Part shown: one piece after another, positions 17,773-26,248 of the stretch
Layout: every line of letters begins with the position of its first letter
How positions within the stretch are numbered: position 1 is the stretch's first letter
Origin: Bacteroidales bacterium
Lineage (GTDB): Bacteria; Bacteroidota; Bacteroidia; Bacteroidales; Marinilabiliaceae
Assembly (NCBI GenBank): GCA_015061285.1
Contig: SUWW01000008.1
Location: 114,711 to 178,710 of the forward strand
DNA length: 64,000 bases
Reading direction: 5' to 3'
The notes under the pieces: generated by a model
Told to the model about the DNA's origin: nothing
The model's input: the letters and a program-made list of their open reading frames with translations, nothing else
The model's database searches: none
Translations under genes and position numbers: made by a program

Positions 17773-17806
17773 GGGCTGTCATACTTCTATGGCAGCCCTA
17801 ATTTTT
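17773..17806. terminator. Bidirectional terminator between convergent genes
   Basis: GGGCTG (17773-17778) pairs with CAGCCC (17793-17798). A-rich sequence precedes it and a T run follows (17801-17806), so it can serve both the plus-strand secreted protein and the minus-strand HAD gene. Confidence 0.75.
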
Positions 17807-17819
17807 TGCGAAATATATT

Positions 17820-18518
17820 TTACAATATCGTCATAATCTCTTTCAGCGATAGCACCTCGTAGGTTACTGGTTCGGGAGTGGGGAGCGAAGCATCGCGTTT
17901 GAAATAAATCTGGTCGATGCCAGCGTTCTTTGCGCCAATGATGTCGGTGTTGAAGTTGTCGCCAATCATTATGGCATTTTCGCGCTTGCAATTAGTTGTA
18001 CGCAATGCATACTCGAAAAATTCGCGCTGAGGCTTGTTGGCGCCAGCGTCTTCCGAGAGTATCACAGAGGTGAAATACTTATCGAGTTTTGCGCTCTTCA
18101 TTTTGTTGTACTGCACCTCATGCAGGCCATTGCTGGCAAGGTGTAGCTTGTATTTATGCTGAAGGTAACCGAGCAGTTCGTGTGCGCCCTCCACAATGCC
18201 AGTTTTCTCGCTGCTTCGTTGCAAGAAATATTCATTCACTTCGAGCGCAAAGGCATCGTCGGCAATCAGACCATGCGCGCAAGAGAGCGGACGGCGAAAA
18301 CGCTCCAAAATCAAGTAGTCGCGCCCTATTTCTCCACGAGCATACTGCGCCCAAAGCTCGGTGTTGGCCTCCCAATAAGGTGTAATAAAGTCGTCTTCAG
18401 AATCGTAATATCTTTCAAAATGGAAGTGCTCAAAAAGCTCTTTTAGTGCAAGTTGCGCGTTGTTGCGAGTGTCGTATATCGTGTCGTCGAGGTCGATAAA
18501 AATGTCGGTGTAGGGCAT
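17820..18518 (-). CDS. HAD-superfamily nucleotidase, YjjG-like
   Basis: 232 residues. Motif I is FIDLDDTIYDT with nucleophile and acid/base Asp, motif II Ser/Thr is in LHLASNG, the motif III Lys is in SEDAGANKP, and motif IV is AIMIGDNFNTDIIGAKNAG. An alpha-helical C1 cap lies between I and II. Length and the YWEANTELWAQYARGEI region match the YjjG/5'-nucleotidase branch, which dephosphorylates non-canonical pyrimidine nucleotides. It follows the MenE-like gene by 18 bp. Confidence 0.9.
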   Translation of the reverse strand: MPYTDIFIDLDDTIYDTRNNAQLALKELFEHFHFERYYDSEDDFITPYWEANTELWAQYARGEIGRDYLILERFRRPLSCAHGLIADDAFALEVNEYFLQRSSEKTGIVEGAHELLGYLQHKYKLHLASNGLHEVQYNKMKSAKLDKYFTSVILSEDAGANKPQREFFEYALRTTNCKRENAIMIGDNFNTDIIGAKNAGIDQIYFKRDASLPTPEPVTYEVLSLKEIMTIL

Positions 18519-18536
18519 AGGTATAAATATTTTGAT

Positions 18537-19496
18537 TTATAGAGAATTTATTTCGTCGATGAGTTGGCGGCGGGCTATTTTGCCGTTGCTCGTCGTAGGT
18601 ATGCTGTGGCGAACTATTCGGCGCGGCTTGTGGTATGGCTGCAAAGTGGTCGTAAATATCTCATTCAGCGCCGAATCTGGCATTTGGTCCGCCGTGGCAT
18701 CAATAACCATAGTAACTACTTGGCCAAACTTTTCATCGCTCGTACCTACAATGGCGAATGGATATTTTATGTACTTATTTAGAGCGAGTTCCACCTGCTC
18801 TGGGTGAACCTTTATGCCGCCGCTATTTATAGCAAAATCGGCACGACCGAGAATCTTGAACTCGTTGCTGTTATGCCGAAATGCAACTATGTCGTTGGTC
18901 GTGAGTTTTGTATTAGCTATGCGAGGAGCATCAATCACAAGACGCGAATCGTCTGTAATGGAAAGGGTTACACCCTCCATAGGCTTATAGTATTTCGATG
19001 CGTTGCGGCCCGAGATGCGGCGTAGAGCTATGTGCGAAAGCGTCTCCGTCATGCCATACGTAGAGTAGACGGCATTGGGGAAGCGGCGTAGTTTGCGCTC
19101 CAATTCGGGCGATATGGCGCCACCGCCAATGATGAGTTTCTTCACGCGCTTGAGGCGTTCGGCTTCGCGTGGCACGCTTAGGGTGGAGTAGACCTGCATT
19201 GGCGTGAGGGCTGCGAAGTGTATTATGCGGCCTTCGTTTGCGAATGGGTGCGACGATGGCTTCTGACTTATTAATTCGAGGTGAGCCACATCGGCACGGA
19301 CCACCATCATCAGTCCTGCTATGTAGTCGGTGGATAGGCAGAGCAGTGCACGTTGACCAGCGCGCAATCCCAGAAAACGGCATGTTGCCTCGGCGCTTGC
19401 TCGCAACCGCGTTTTTTCTACGGTTATCTCCTTGGGCGTGCCCGTAGAACCTGAAGTATGTAGTGTTACAGTGTCGCTATTGTCGAAATAGACCAT
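18537..19496 (-). CDS. menE: Short o-succinylbenzoate-CoA ligase-like AMP-binding protein
   Basis: 319 residues, shorter than canonical 450-residue MenE but typical of the compact Bacteroidota form that lacks much of the N-terminal subdomain. It starts almost at the P-loop motif LHTSGSTGTPKEI. YSTYGMTETLSHIALR, the ILGRADFAINSGGIKVHP hinge region and the catalytic Lys near SNGKIARRQL are all present. It would activate o-succinylbenzoate to its CoA ester in menaquinone synthesis. No other men gene is in the window, so specificity rests on family form. Confidence 0.8.
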   Translation of the reverse strand: MVYFDNSDTVTLHTSGSTGTPKEITVEKTRLRASAEATCRFLGLRAGQRALLCLSTDYIAGLMMVVRADVAHLELISQKPSSHPFANEGRIIHFAALTPMQVYSTLSVPREAERLKRVKKLIIGGGAISPELERKLRRFPNAVYSTYGMTETLSHIALRRISGRNASKYYKPMEGVTLSITDDSRLVIDAPRIANTKLTTNDIVAFRHNSNEFKILGRADFAINSGGIKVHPEQVELALNKYIKYPFAIVGTSDEKFGQVVTMVIDATADQMPDSALNEIFTTTLQPYHKPRRIVRHSIPTTSNGKIARRQLIDEINSL

Positions 19497-19503
19497 CTAT
19501 AAT

Positions 19504-19543
19504 AATTACGAGTTACGAAATATGAGTTACGAGCTACGAGTTG
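19504..19543. repeat. Degenerate TTACGAG heptamer array
   Basis: Several TTACGAG/TTACGAA units precede the first 112-bp element. A second array at 19656-19693 separates the two elements. Confidence 0.65.
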
Positions 19544-19655
19544 TCACCGAATTGAACGAATTAATACAAACAGAGATTCGTTTGTTTCTTGGCGGTGTTG
19601 CCTTCCTTACGAATTGACACGAAATGCTTTTGTTCAATTCGTGTGCATTTGGTGA
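19544..19655. repeat. 112-bp inverted-repeat element, copy 1
   Basis: It opens TCACCGAATTGAACGAATT and closes with an imperfect inverted copy ending in GGTGA, like a short non-autonomous element with terminal inverted repeats. An inner pair, ACGAATTGA and TCAATTCGT, can also fold. It has no open frame of interest. The second copy, exactly 150 bp away, is near-identical except for a diverged centre. Confidence 0.75.
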
Positions 19656-19693
19656 TTACGAGTTACGAGTTACGAATTATGAGTTACGAGCTA
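19656..19693. repeat. TTACGAG heptamer array between the two 112-bp elements
   Basis: TTACGAG, TTACGAG, TTACGAA, TTATGAG and TTACGAG follow in near-perfect succession. Confidence 0.65.
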
Positions 19694-19805
19694 TCACCGA
19701 ATTGAACGAATTAATACAAACAGAGATTCGTTTAATTCGTGGCGAAATAGCCTTCCTTACGAATTGACACGAAATGCTTTTGTTCAATTCGTGTGCATTC
19801 GGTGA
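19694..19805. repeat. 112-bp inverted-repeat element, copy 2
   Basis: Same length and ends as copy 1; the middle (about 19731-19750) differs. Together with the heptamer arrays it fills the whole gap 19497-19819. It lies immediately downstream of the orphan antitoxin-like gene, where a toxin gene would be expected. Confidence 0.75.
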
Positions 19806-19819
19806 TATATTATTTATCA

Positions 19820-20038
19820 TCATAATGACCGTAGCCATTCATTCATTTCTTCTTTTGTAGAAAACTCTATCACATCTCCGCGCTCTGCTTGCTGAAGGGC
19901 GCGGTCTATCTTTGCTAGGTACTCTTCTTTGGTCAAAAGCGTTTCGTCTTTCGATATTATGCTCAAACTCTCGTATATATTGGCGTTAAGTTGTAATGCA
20001 TTCATGGTAAGTAATTTAGTGTTATACATATTTGACAT
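19820..20038 (-). CDS. Small antitoxin-like protein
   Basis: About 72 residues from ATG 20038; ATGs at 20029 and 20005 are also possible, and the frame is open to 20092. The segment MNALQLNANIYESLSIISKD followed by LLTKEEYLAKIDRALQQAE resembles small Bacteroidales proteins usually paired with a RelE-like toxin. That comparison is from memory and is an inference. No toxin frame exists downstream, where only repeats occur. A TAnnTTTG box (TAAATTTG, minus strand 20054-20047) lies inside the end of the CDF transporter frame, suggesting its own promoter. Confidence 0.55.
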   Translation of the reverse strand: MSNMYNTKLLTMNALQLNANIYESLSIISKDETLLTKEEYLAKIDRALQQAERGDVIEFSTKEEMNEWLRSL

Positions 20039-20069
20039 CTGCTTGGCAAATTTATCTATTTCTTGACCA

Positions 20070-21182
20070 CTATTCACTATAATTATGGTCAATCACTATG
20101 GTTATCTCTTCATCGGGGATAATCTGTTTGAGTTCATCGGTCAATTGCGTTTGTAGAGCTTCGTCGTTGTTAATAGAAATATCAGGAACTATGTCAACCG
20201 AAAGCTTATGCTCGTTTTCGAAATAGTAGAAACCATGTATTTGCACCAATTCTTTATGTTTCGATAGACATTGAATAACCGTATTTTGCAATTCGCTGCG
20301 TTTTCCGGTGCCTGTAGCTATGGAGTATACACCAATGGTGGCTATTATACCATGACGTTCGAATAATTGTTGTGATATGCGCAGTGTCAATCCGTGTATC
20401 TCGTTGGCTGTCATAGTGTCGATGACGTTTATGTGCAGAGAGCCAATAAGCACATCGGGACCATAATTATGAAGAATAATATCGAATACGCCTTTTACGC
20501 CATCAAATTCCTTCACTTCTTGCTTGATGCCATGTATCAGCTCTTGCGACACGCGCGCGCCAAGCAATTCGTTGACGGGCGAGACAAGCATCTCCACTCC
20601 AGCTTTGATGATAACTATAGAGATGAGCGCACCAAGTATTCCGTCTATCGACACATTCCATATCAGCATGATGCCCGCCGAAACCAATGTCGATAGCGTG
20701 ACGATGGCATCGAAAAGTGCATCGGATCCCGAAGCAATCAGAGCATCGCTTTTCAAATTTTTGCCCTGACGTTTTACATATAATCCCAATATAATCTTCA
20801 CAACAATTGCTACTACAATGACTATAAGTGTTGTGGTGGTATAGCTTGGTTCGGTCGGGTTAAATATCTTCTTAACAGATTCTATTAGCGATGTTATACC
20901 AGCCGAAAGCACAATGATGGCTATGATTATTGCGCTAAAATATTCAATGCGTCCATAGCCGAATGGATGCTCGCGATCGGCAGGGCGTGTTGAGAGTTTT
21001 GCGCCTATAATAGTGATGACGCTCGACAAAGCATCGCTAAGGTTGTTTACTGCGTCCATAATTATGGCTACCGAGTTTGCCAATATGCCCACCACAGCTT
21101 TGAACGTAGCCAACAATACATTGGCTACAATGCCCACGATGCTTGTGCGGATTATTTTATTTGCCCGAGTGTTGTGTTTCAT
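20070..21182 (-). CDS. Cation diffusion facilitator transporter
   Basis: 370 residues. The transmembrane domain (about 1-210) has the family's metal-site motifs in MDAVNNLSDALSSVIT and, in the fifth segment, SDALFDAIVTLSTL. The soluble C-terminal domain (about 215-300) is followed by an extra 70-residue extension of the kind seen in Bacteroidota CDF proteins. It exports divalent cations such as Zn, Fe or Mn in exchange for protons; the metal is not predictable because His ligands are replaced by Asn/Asp. Single gene with ATG at 21182. Confidence 0.93.
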   Translation of the reverse strand: MKHNTRANKIIRTSIVGIVANVLLATFKAVVGILANSVAIIMDAVNNLSDALSSVITIIGAKLSTRPADREHPFGYGRIEYFSAIIIAIIVLSAGITSLIESVKKIFNPTEPSYTTTTLIVIVVAIVVKIILGLYVKRQGKNLKSDALIASGSDALFDAIVTLSTLVSAGIMLIWNVSIDGILGALISIVIIKAGVEMLVSPVNELLGARVSQELIHGIKQEVKEFDGVKGVFDIILHNYGPDVLIGSLHINVIDTMTANEIHGLTLRISQQLFERHGIIATIGVYSIATGTGKRSELQNTVIQCLSKHKELVQIHGFYYFENEHKLSVDIVPDISINNDEALQTQLTDELKQIIPDEEITIVIDHNYSE

Positions 21183-21209
21183 ATATATGTATTTATATAT
21201 AACAATGTG

Positions 21210-21995
21210 TTAACTGCGAATATCTCTCTCAATCATGTCGCTCAGTTTGATGTCAGGGTGATGATACTGCCACGACTTGTCGATATGCTTGCCTCCAAGT
21301 TCCATTGCCTGATGCGGACAGAAATGAACACAACTGAGACACGCTGTACAATTGTTTCCATTCGTAGTCAGAACCTTATTGTCTTCGCGAGTCTGCATAG
21401 TAATATTGCCTATGGGGCATACCTTCGCGCAGATGCCGCAACCCACACAACGGTCGGCATTGGCGGCTGGAAAGAATGGTTTTATCATCTTTTGCCCAAA
21501 CTTCGTATACATCGATACCCACCCCAAGAGGCTCCATCCGTCGAAATGGTATGCAGTGCGTTTTGCTTTTACATCATCAATAATACGCTTGAGACGCGAA
21601 GCAAAACGTTCGAACTTCCACGTTTGCTTGTTAGGGTTGCGACCATAAGCAATGCCAGCACTATCTGGCATTCTAATCTTGTGGCAATATGACACTTTGA
21701 TGCCTTTCTGTTTGAATGTATGCTTGGCGAACCATGAGGATATGCCAGTCTGCGCACCGCAAGTTATAATTACAAATACGTATGCATCCATAGCGATGCG
21801 CAACAGTGGCAACATATTTTGCACTGCAAGTGGTGGAGCAAAGTCGTAGGTAGGATATATTAATCCAATGGTTTTCTCCGTACTGAGGTCTTGCGTCACG
21901 GTTTTTGTCATTGGCATCAACGGCTCGTTAAGCGCTTCGGCTATTTTTCGCGCTATCGCAAGGCTATTTCCTGTACCCGAAAAATATATAATCAT
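21210..21995 (-). CDS. EFR1-type flavodoxin/ferredoxin fusion
   Basis: 261 residues. The N-terminal flavodoxin-like domain opens MIIYFSGTGNSLAIARKIAE (FMN phosphate loop). The C-terminus has two 4Fe-4S cluster motifs, CVGCGICAKVCPIGN (about 182) and CTACLSCVHFCPHQAM (about 215). The EFR1 family is widespread in gut anaerobes; it probably shuttles electrons between flavin and FeS centres, with partner unknown. It is the second-last gene of a minus-strand set that also includes a GNAT and an FMN reductase. Confidence 0.92.
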   Translation of the reverse strand: MIIYFSGTGNSLAIARKIAEALNEPLMPMTKTVTQDLSTEKTIGLIYPTYDFAPPLAVQNMLPLLRIAMDAYVFVIITCGAQTGISSWFAKHTFKQKGIKVSYCHKIRMPDSAGIAYGRNPNKQTWKFERFASRLKRIIDDVKAKRTAYHFDGWSLLGWVSMYTKFGQKMIKPFFPAANADRCVGCGICAKVCPIGNITMQTREDNKVLTTNGNNCTACLSCVHFCPHQAMELGGKHIDKSWQYHHPDIKLSDMIERDIRS

Positions 21996-22016
21996 AGCTA
22001 TCGTGATTTTTCTTCA

Positions 22017-22466
22017 TTATTTAGCTATCGCCATCCGCATCGTTGCCACGCCGTCATTGAAGTCGGTTTGATAAAAGCCAATGCGTTGGTAAAGGGCGTA
22101 GGCAACGGGCATCACTTCGGGGCGTGTCGTAAGCATAACTTCTTTGTAACCAAGCGTTTTAGCACATTGAAACATTGCATCCAACATCTTTCGCGAATAG
22201 CCTTTGCCACGGTGTTCGGGCTTTATGAACAGGCGTTTGACCTCAGCGATAGTTTCATCTACTTTTTTGAGGGCAATTGTCGCAACCGGTGTACCGTCCT
22301 CAGAGCCAACGAGAATAGCCCCGCCCTTGTAAAACGTTGCCAAATCAGCCAATTCTTTTTCAAAAGAGACAAAGCATCCTTCCGCACCCTTAATTTTCGA
22401 ATACTCGACAAAAAGTGTCTTGATGATGTCGTAATTGGTAGAAGTGGTTACTTCAAAATGTGTCAT
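22017..22466 (-). CDS. GNAT-family N-acetyltransferase
   Basis: 149 residues, a single GNAT domain. Motif A for acetyl-CoA is LFIKPEHRGKGYSRKMLDAM (about 90-109), with an earlier beta strand in AILVGSEDGTPVATIALK and the C-terminal YALYQRIGFYQTDFND. The substrate may be an amine, a protein N-terminus or a drug and cannot be assigned. It lies 21 bp before the EFR1 ferredoxin gene on the same strand. Confidence 0.92.
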   Translation of the reverse strand: MTHFEVTTSTNYDIIKTLFVEYSKIKGAEGCFVSFEKELADLATFYKGGAILVGSEDGTPVATIALKKVDETIAEVKRLFIKPEHRGKGYSRKMLDAMFQCAKTLGYKEVMLTTRPEVMPVAYALYQRIGFYQTDFNDGVATMRMAIAK

Positions 22467-22535
22467 AGTTATTAAGTTCCTTATTATACAATACTGATGT
22501 CTTGCATCACGGCTTTTGTACTTATTTATTTATAC

Positions 22536-23111
22536 CTACGCCCAAAGTCTCTTCACTGCCTTGACGCATTTTTGCTTGTCTTTATCGGTCAGTTCGGGAT
22601 GCATTGCCGTGCCGCCACGCTCAATAGTAGCCACAATTTTGAATCCTGAATATCGGCATATCTCGCGTAGTGCTCTAATTACGCCACGAGATTGGTTGAA
22701 CCATACACTCCACGGCCAAGGTGTGGTGCACGTGCTGACGAGAATGCATTTTTTGCCTTTCATCAGCGGTTCTGGGAAACGAGGTGTGTCGCGCATCATA
22801 CCATAAACAATGCGGTCGAAAAGCAACTTCAGTTGTCCTGGAATATTGCCCCAATAGCAAGGCGCCCCAATTATGACGGCATCGGCTTTTTGTATCATAG
22901 CCAAAGCACGTTGCGAATCGTCTTCGCCAAGTACGCAGCTACCTTTCGTGCGACAAACCATGCAGCCTATGCAAGGTTTTATGTTTAGATCGTTGGCGCA
23001 AATGGAATCGATATTGTTGCCATGTTGTTCGGCATCTTGTCGCATTATGTCGAGCATCTGCGAAATCAAGCCCTTTCGCCGTGGGCTGCCGTTTATTATA
23101 AGTATGTTCAT
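22536..23111 (-). CDS. NAD(P)H-dependent FMN reductase / iron-sulfur flavoprotein-like
   Basis: 191 residues, flavodoxin fold. The FMN phosphate loop is INGSPRRKGLISQML. A compact Cys motif, CIGCMVCRTKGSC (about residues 47-59), resembles that of the archaeal-type iron-sulfur flavoproteins and may hold a 4Fe-4S cluster. The isoalloxazine site is in IIGAPCYWGNIPGQLK. It is likely a cytoplasmic electron carrier or quinone/FMN reductase. Together with the EFR1 protein it makes this a small flavin/FeS neighbourhood. Confidence 0.9.
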   Translation of the reverse strand: MNILIINGSPRRKGLISQMLDIMRQDAEQHGNNIDSICANDLNIKPCIGCMVCRTKGSCVLGEDDSQRALAMIQKADAVIIGAPCYWGNIPGQLKLLFDRIVYGMMRDTPRFPEPLMKGKKCILVSTCTTPWPWSVWFNQSRGVIRALREICRYSGFKIVATIERGGTAMHPELTDKDKQKCVKAVKRLWA

Positions 23112-23153
23112 AATTATTTCTTAGCTATATCAATGAGTTGCTTACAAACACTG

Positions 23154-23714
23154 TTAATAGTCAAATTCGGCAGTGAAAGGCTTACCTTTTTGTTGGTGAG
23201 CAGCAAAAAACATTATCGAAGCTATGCTATCAGTGGGATATTCGCCATTGTACAAGTATCTGAGACTAATTCGTCGAACTTCTTTCGCTGTGTCGCATGG
23301 GTTATAAACAACAATATCATTATCAATTCTCTTGAAACGAATCATAGTTTTTGTAGTGGATGGCCAACCTAAACTAATGATGCATTGTGGTATTTGTTTC
23401 CCTTGAATATTGTAAACTATTGAGACCGCTTTATTTTGTATAATAGCATCGATATGATTGCTACTATTTACCCAATAACAGGCTCCAACTATATCTTTTC
23501 TCCTTGCTTCCCCTGGAGATATTTGCACGCAGAAATCAAGACTATCCAGACTTTGTTCTACAAAAAAGTATTTAGGAACGAAATTTTCATCATCATAGTT
23601 CAAATACTCACTTGACAACACCTCATGATGTGAAAAAGCTGTTTTTTGTGCATACAATGTATTTGTGAATAGCTGTAACGCACACAACAAAAAGCAAGAC
23701 AAAAAGGCTTTCAT
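23154..23714 (-). CDS. Secreted hypothetical protein
   Basis: 186 residues from ATG 23714, chosen because the signal peptide begins there (MKAFLSCFLLCALQLFTNTL); the longer frame adds 16 residues overlapping the DUF805 gene's 3' end. The mature part is beta-rich with a hydrophobic pattern, such as VSIVYNIQGKQIPQCIISLG. No known domain is recognised, though it vaguely resembles small periplasmic proteins with TonB-C-like strands. It follows the DUF805 gene by seven bases. Confidence 0.7.
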   Translation of the reverse strand: MKAFLSCFLLCALQLFTNTLYAQKTAFSHHEVLSSEYLNYDDENFVPKYFFVEQSLDSLDFCVQISPGEARRKDIVGACYWVNSSNHIDAIIQNKAVSIVYNIQGKQIPQCIISLGWPSTTKTMIRFKRIDNDIVVYNPCDTAKEVRRISLRYLYNGEYPTDSIASIMFFAAHQQKGKPFTAEFDY

Positions 23715-23721
23715 AATACTT

Positions 23722-24189
23722 CTATTTTTTGATTGCAGGACCATATTTATTGCCATGTTCATCGCCTTCGTAGAAAAGAATCACTATCCACCATAGAGGG
23801 ATAAGTTGAAACCATCCACTATAATTACAATCGTGGCAACGCTTTGCGCTTTGGGCAGCAAAAAAGTATAGCGTGATGAGGTCTACCACCCAATATATTA
23901 TAGACTCCTCGAAGATCTTTTCTCCCAAATGACACACTAATACAAAAATCAAAGCCGAAATAGCATATTCCGCTCTGTTGATGCGGCCTTCAAAAGAGAA
24001 TGCTTTTGAAAACATCCGTTGTTTTTTGCTTTGTGAAGGTGTTAGGTCGAGTTTTACTCTCTCCTTTTTTGCTTGGCGCAGTTTGAAGAATTGACATGGA
24101 ACGAAATTATAGTTGGGTTCTGCATTTTGTTGCGTACACAAGCTATCGTTGTAATTAGCGCATTGGTAGCATTCCTCTTTTGTAGCCAT
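23722..24189 (-). CDS. DUF805 membrane protein with N-terminal Cys-rich motif
   Basis: 155 residues from ATG 24189 (MATKEECYQC). The DUF805 core begins FSFEGRINRAEYAISALIF and includes AKRCHDCNYSGWFQLIPLWW and a terminal GDEHGNKYGP, with about three membrane segments. The first 35 residues carry CYQC...C...C, a small zinc-ribbon-like element in front of the usual family. DUF805 proteins are inner-membrane proteins of unknown role. It starts a two-gene unit with the secreted protein at 23154. Confidence 0.88.
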   Translation of the reverse strand: MATKEECYQCANYNDSLCTQQNAEPNYNFVPCQFFKLRQAKKERVKLDLTPSQSKKQRMFSKAFSFEGRINRAEYAISALIFVLVCHLGEKIFEESIIYWVVDLITLYFFAAQSAKRCHDCNYSGWFQLIPLWWIVILFYEGDEHGNKYGPAIKK

Positions 24190-24366
24190 AGTTCGTTTAA
24201 TTGATATAATTATGTATGATCGTATCGGTCTTTGATGCGAATATATGTAATAAATAGAATCAAAATGGGGGTAGTAGTAGAGACGTCTCATGAAACGTCT
24301 CTACGTACAATGATAAAAATGCTCGTAAATATCTCTATTTCAGTATTGTAAGTCTTCGGTCAATCG
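24190..24366. other. Gap without a recognised gene
   Basis: AT-rich sequence upstream of the DUF805 gene. It holds an inverted GAGACGTCTCATGAAACGTCTC (24279-24300 region, GAGACGT/ACGTCTC) but no terminator T run and no gene. The remainder to 24545 contains repeats (24367-24455) and the leader of the 5'-nucleotidase gene. Confidence 0.5.
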
Positions 24367-24455
24367 CGGAAACATAGCTTCGCACGTTGCGGTAAATCCC
24401 AATGAGCCAGAAAAACATAGTTTTCGCATCGCGGCAAGCCTCAACGAGTTGCGAA
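24367..24455. repeat. Two diverged units of the 13.5-kb repeat family
   Basis: AAACATAGCTTCGCACGTTG and the related ACATAGTTTTCGCATCGCGG each precede a CCCAATGAG or CTCAACGAG link. Order and spacing match the 40-43-bp units at 13465-13860, which lie 11 kb away, so this is the same dispersed family. Confidence 0.75.
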
Positions 24456-24545
24456 TTCAATATTCGCTTCATGTCTATTGTGAAAAAAATAACCTTACAT
24501 TAGTAGCTAAAAAAATGCTATACATAAACTTATAAAAACGAAATT

Positions 24546-26231
24546 ATGAAAACACACTTTTTGTTTTATGCACTGCTTATATTCGCTTCATTATCAGCAA
24601 GTGCACAAACCATAAAAGTTCTCTTCACTACCGATGTCCATGGTGCATTGTTTCCTTACAACTACGTCAGCGGCACAGAATCCGACAATAGCATGGCAAA
24701 GATTTTCACTTTTGTCGATTCCGTACGCACTGTTGATCCCAACGTCATCTTGCTCGATGGTGGTGATATGCTGCAAGGTTCGCCCGTAGTTTACTATTAC
24801 AACAATGTCGACACTGCCTCGATGAATATTGTACCTCGCATATATAACTATATGAAATATGATGCGGTATGCATAGGTAATCACGATATAGAGGCGGGAC
24901 ATAAAGTGTACGACAAAGTAGTTAGTCAATTTGAAGCTCCAGTGCTTGGAGCCAATGCCGTCAAGAGCGATGGAACGCCATATTTCAAACCATATACGAT
25001 TGTCGAACGAGCTGGCAAACGCATAGCTGTTATAGGTCTGGTTACTCCATATATACCTCATTGGTTAACAGAAAACTTCTGGAGTGGTATGGAATTTACC
25101 GATATGGTTGAAAGCGCCAAATTTTGGGTAAAAGAGGTGCGCGAAAAAGAGAAACCCGATTGCATAATTGGCCTATTTCATAGTGGATTCGATTATACGT
25201 ATGGTGGATTCGATATAGACACATATAAAAATGAAAATGCATCGCAAATTGTTGCTTTGCGAGTAGCTGGTTTCGATCTCGTGCTATGTGGCCACGACCA
25301 TAAACTCTACAACGAAGTAGTTACCGACCCCGAAGGACACAAGGTGCATGTCCTCGATGCTGGTACGGCATGTCGCAATATAGGACAAGCAACCATTACG
25401 TTTAATGGTAATGAGCGTCCATCGTGCTCGTGTGAACTCATTTCTGTAAAAAATAAGAGACCTTCCGAGAAGTATTGCCAAGAATTCAAAGTGCAACAAA
25501 CAGCCGTGTATGCATATTCAAAAAAGGTTGTAGGCAAGTTGCAGAACGACATACGCACATACGAGAGTCTGTTTGGTCCTTCGGCTTTGTCGGAAATAGT
25601 GCATAGCACAATGCTAAAAGCCACTGGAGCTCAAATAAGTATAACTGCGCCACTACTCGTGAATGTCACCATTCCTAAAGGCGAACTTACTGTGGGCGGA
25701 ATGTTCAATATATATAGATACGAAAACATACTTACGACCATGTCGCTTACTGGTTTGGAGTTGAAAAAACTCCTTGAGTATAGTTATGACATGTGGGTTT
25801 CGAATCCCGACAAAACTGGGCATATACTTCGTCTCAACAAGCGCAACCGTCTCGAGCATAAATACTACAACCTCGATTCTGCTGCTGGCATTCGTTATAC
25901 CGTCGACCCATACAAACCAGTAGGGAGCCGAGTAGAGATATTATCGTTGGAAGATGGAACACCATTCGACCTCAATAAGACCTATTCTGTTGCTGTGAAC
26001 GGCTACAGAGCCAATGGAGGTGGCGGTCATTTCGATGAAGGTGTTGGCCTTACAATGGAACAAACCAAGGCGCGCATAACAAATTACATTGAAGAAGATC
26101 TTCGCGGATTGATTATGAAAGAGTTGATGAAGCAAGGCACAATCGATATTAAGCCTCGAAACAATTGGAATTTTGTTCCTTCCGATAAAGTTTCTAAGTA
26201 TATCGAAGCTGATAAAAAATTGTTTGAATAA
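24546..26231 (+). CDS. Secreted 5'-nucleotidase / metallophosphoesterase (UshA-like)
   Basis: 561 residues with a signal peptide ending near SASAQ. The metallophosphatase domain has the two-metal ligands in VLFTTDVHGALFP, LLDGGDMLQGSP, IGNHDIEAGH, LFHSGFDY and LCGHDHK. The C-terminal 5_nucleotid_C domain (about 335-520) ends with VNGYRANGGGGHFDEG, the nucleoside-stacking/substrate region. It would hydrolyse nucleotides or UDP-sugars in the periplasm for purine or phosphate salvage. It leads into the AsmA-like gene 17 bp downstream. Confidence 0.95.
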   Translation: MKTHFLFYALLIFASLSASAQTIKVLFTTDVHGALFPYNYVSGTESDNSMAKIFTFVDSVRTVDPNVILLDGGDMLQGSPVVYYYNNVDTASMNIVPRIYNYMKYDAVCIGNHDIEAGHKVYDKVVSQFEAPVLGANAVKSDGTPYFKPYTIVERAGKRIAVIGLVTPYIPHWLTENFWSGMEFTDMVESAKFWVKEVREKEKPDCIIGLFHSGFDYTYGGFDIDTYKNENASQIVALRVAGFDLVLCGHDHKLYNEVVTDPEGHKVHVLDAGTACRNIGQATITFNGNERPSCSCELISVKNKRPSEKYCQEFKVQQTAVYAYSKKVVGKLQNDIRTYESLFGPSALSEIVHSTMLKATGAQISITAPLLVNVTIPKGELTVGGMFNIYRYENILTTMSLTGLELKKLLEYSYDMWVSNPDKTGHILRLNKRNRLEHKYYNLDSAAGIRYTVDPYKPVGSRVEILSLEDGTPFDLNKTYSVAVNGYRANGGGGHFDEGVGLTMEQTKARITNYIEEDLRGLIMKELMKQGTIDIKPRNNWNFVPSDKVSKYIEADKKLFE

Positions 26232-26248
26232 TCTTTATAAATACTTAT

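Noticed and set aside
18537..19496. Truncated or broken MenE
   Set aside because: The short form that begins near the AMP-binding P-loop is usual for Bacteroidota MenE, and all later motifs are intact.
19497..19819. Insertion sequence with transposase
   Set aside because: The inverted-repeat elements are only 112 bp with no reading frame; no transposase or integrase was seen anywhere in the window.
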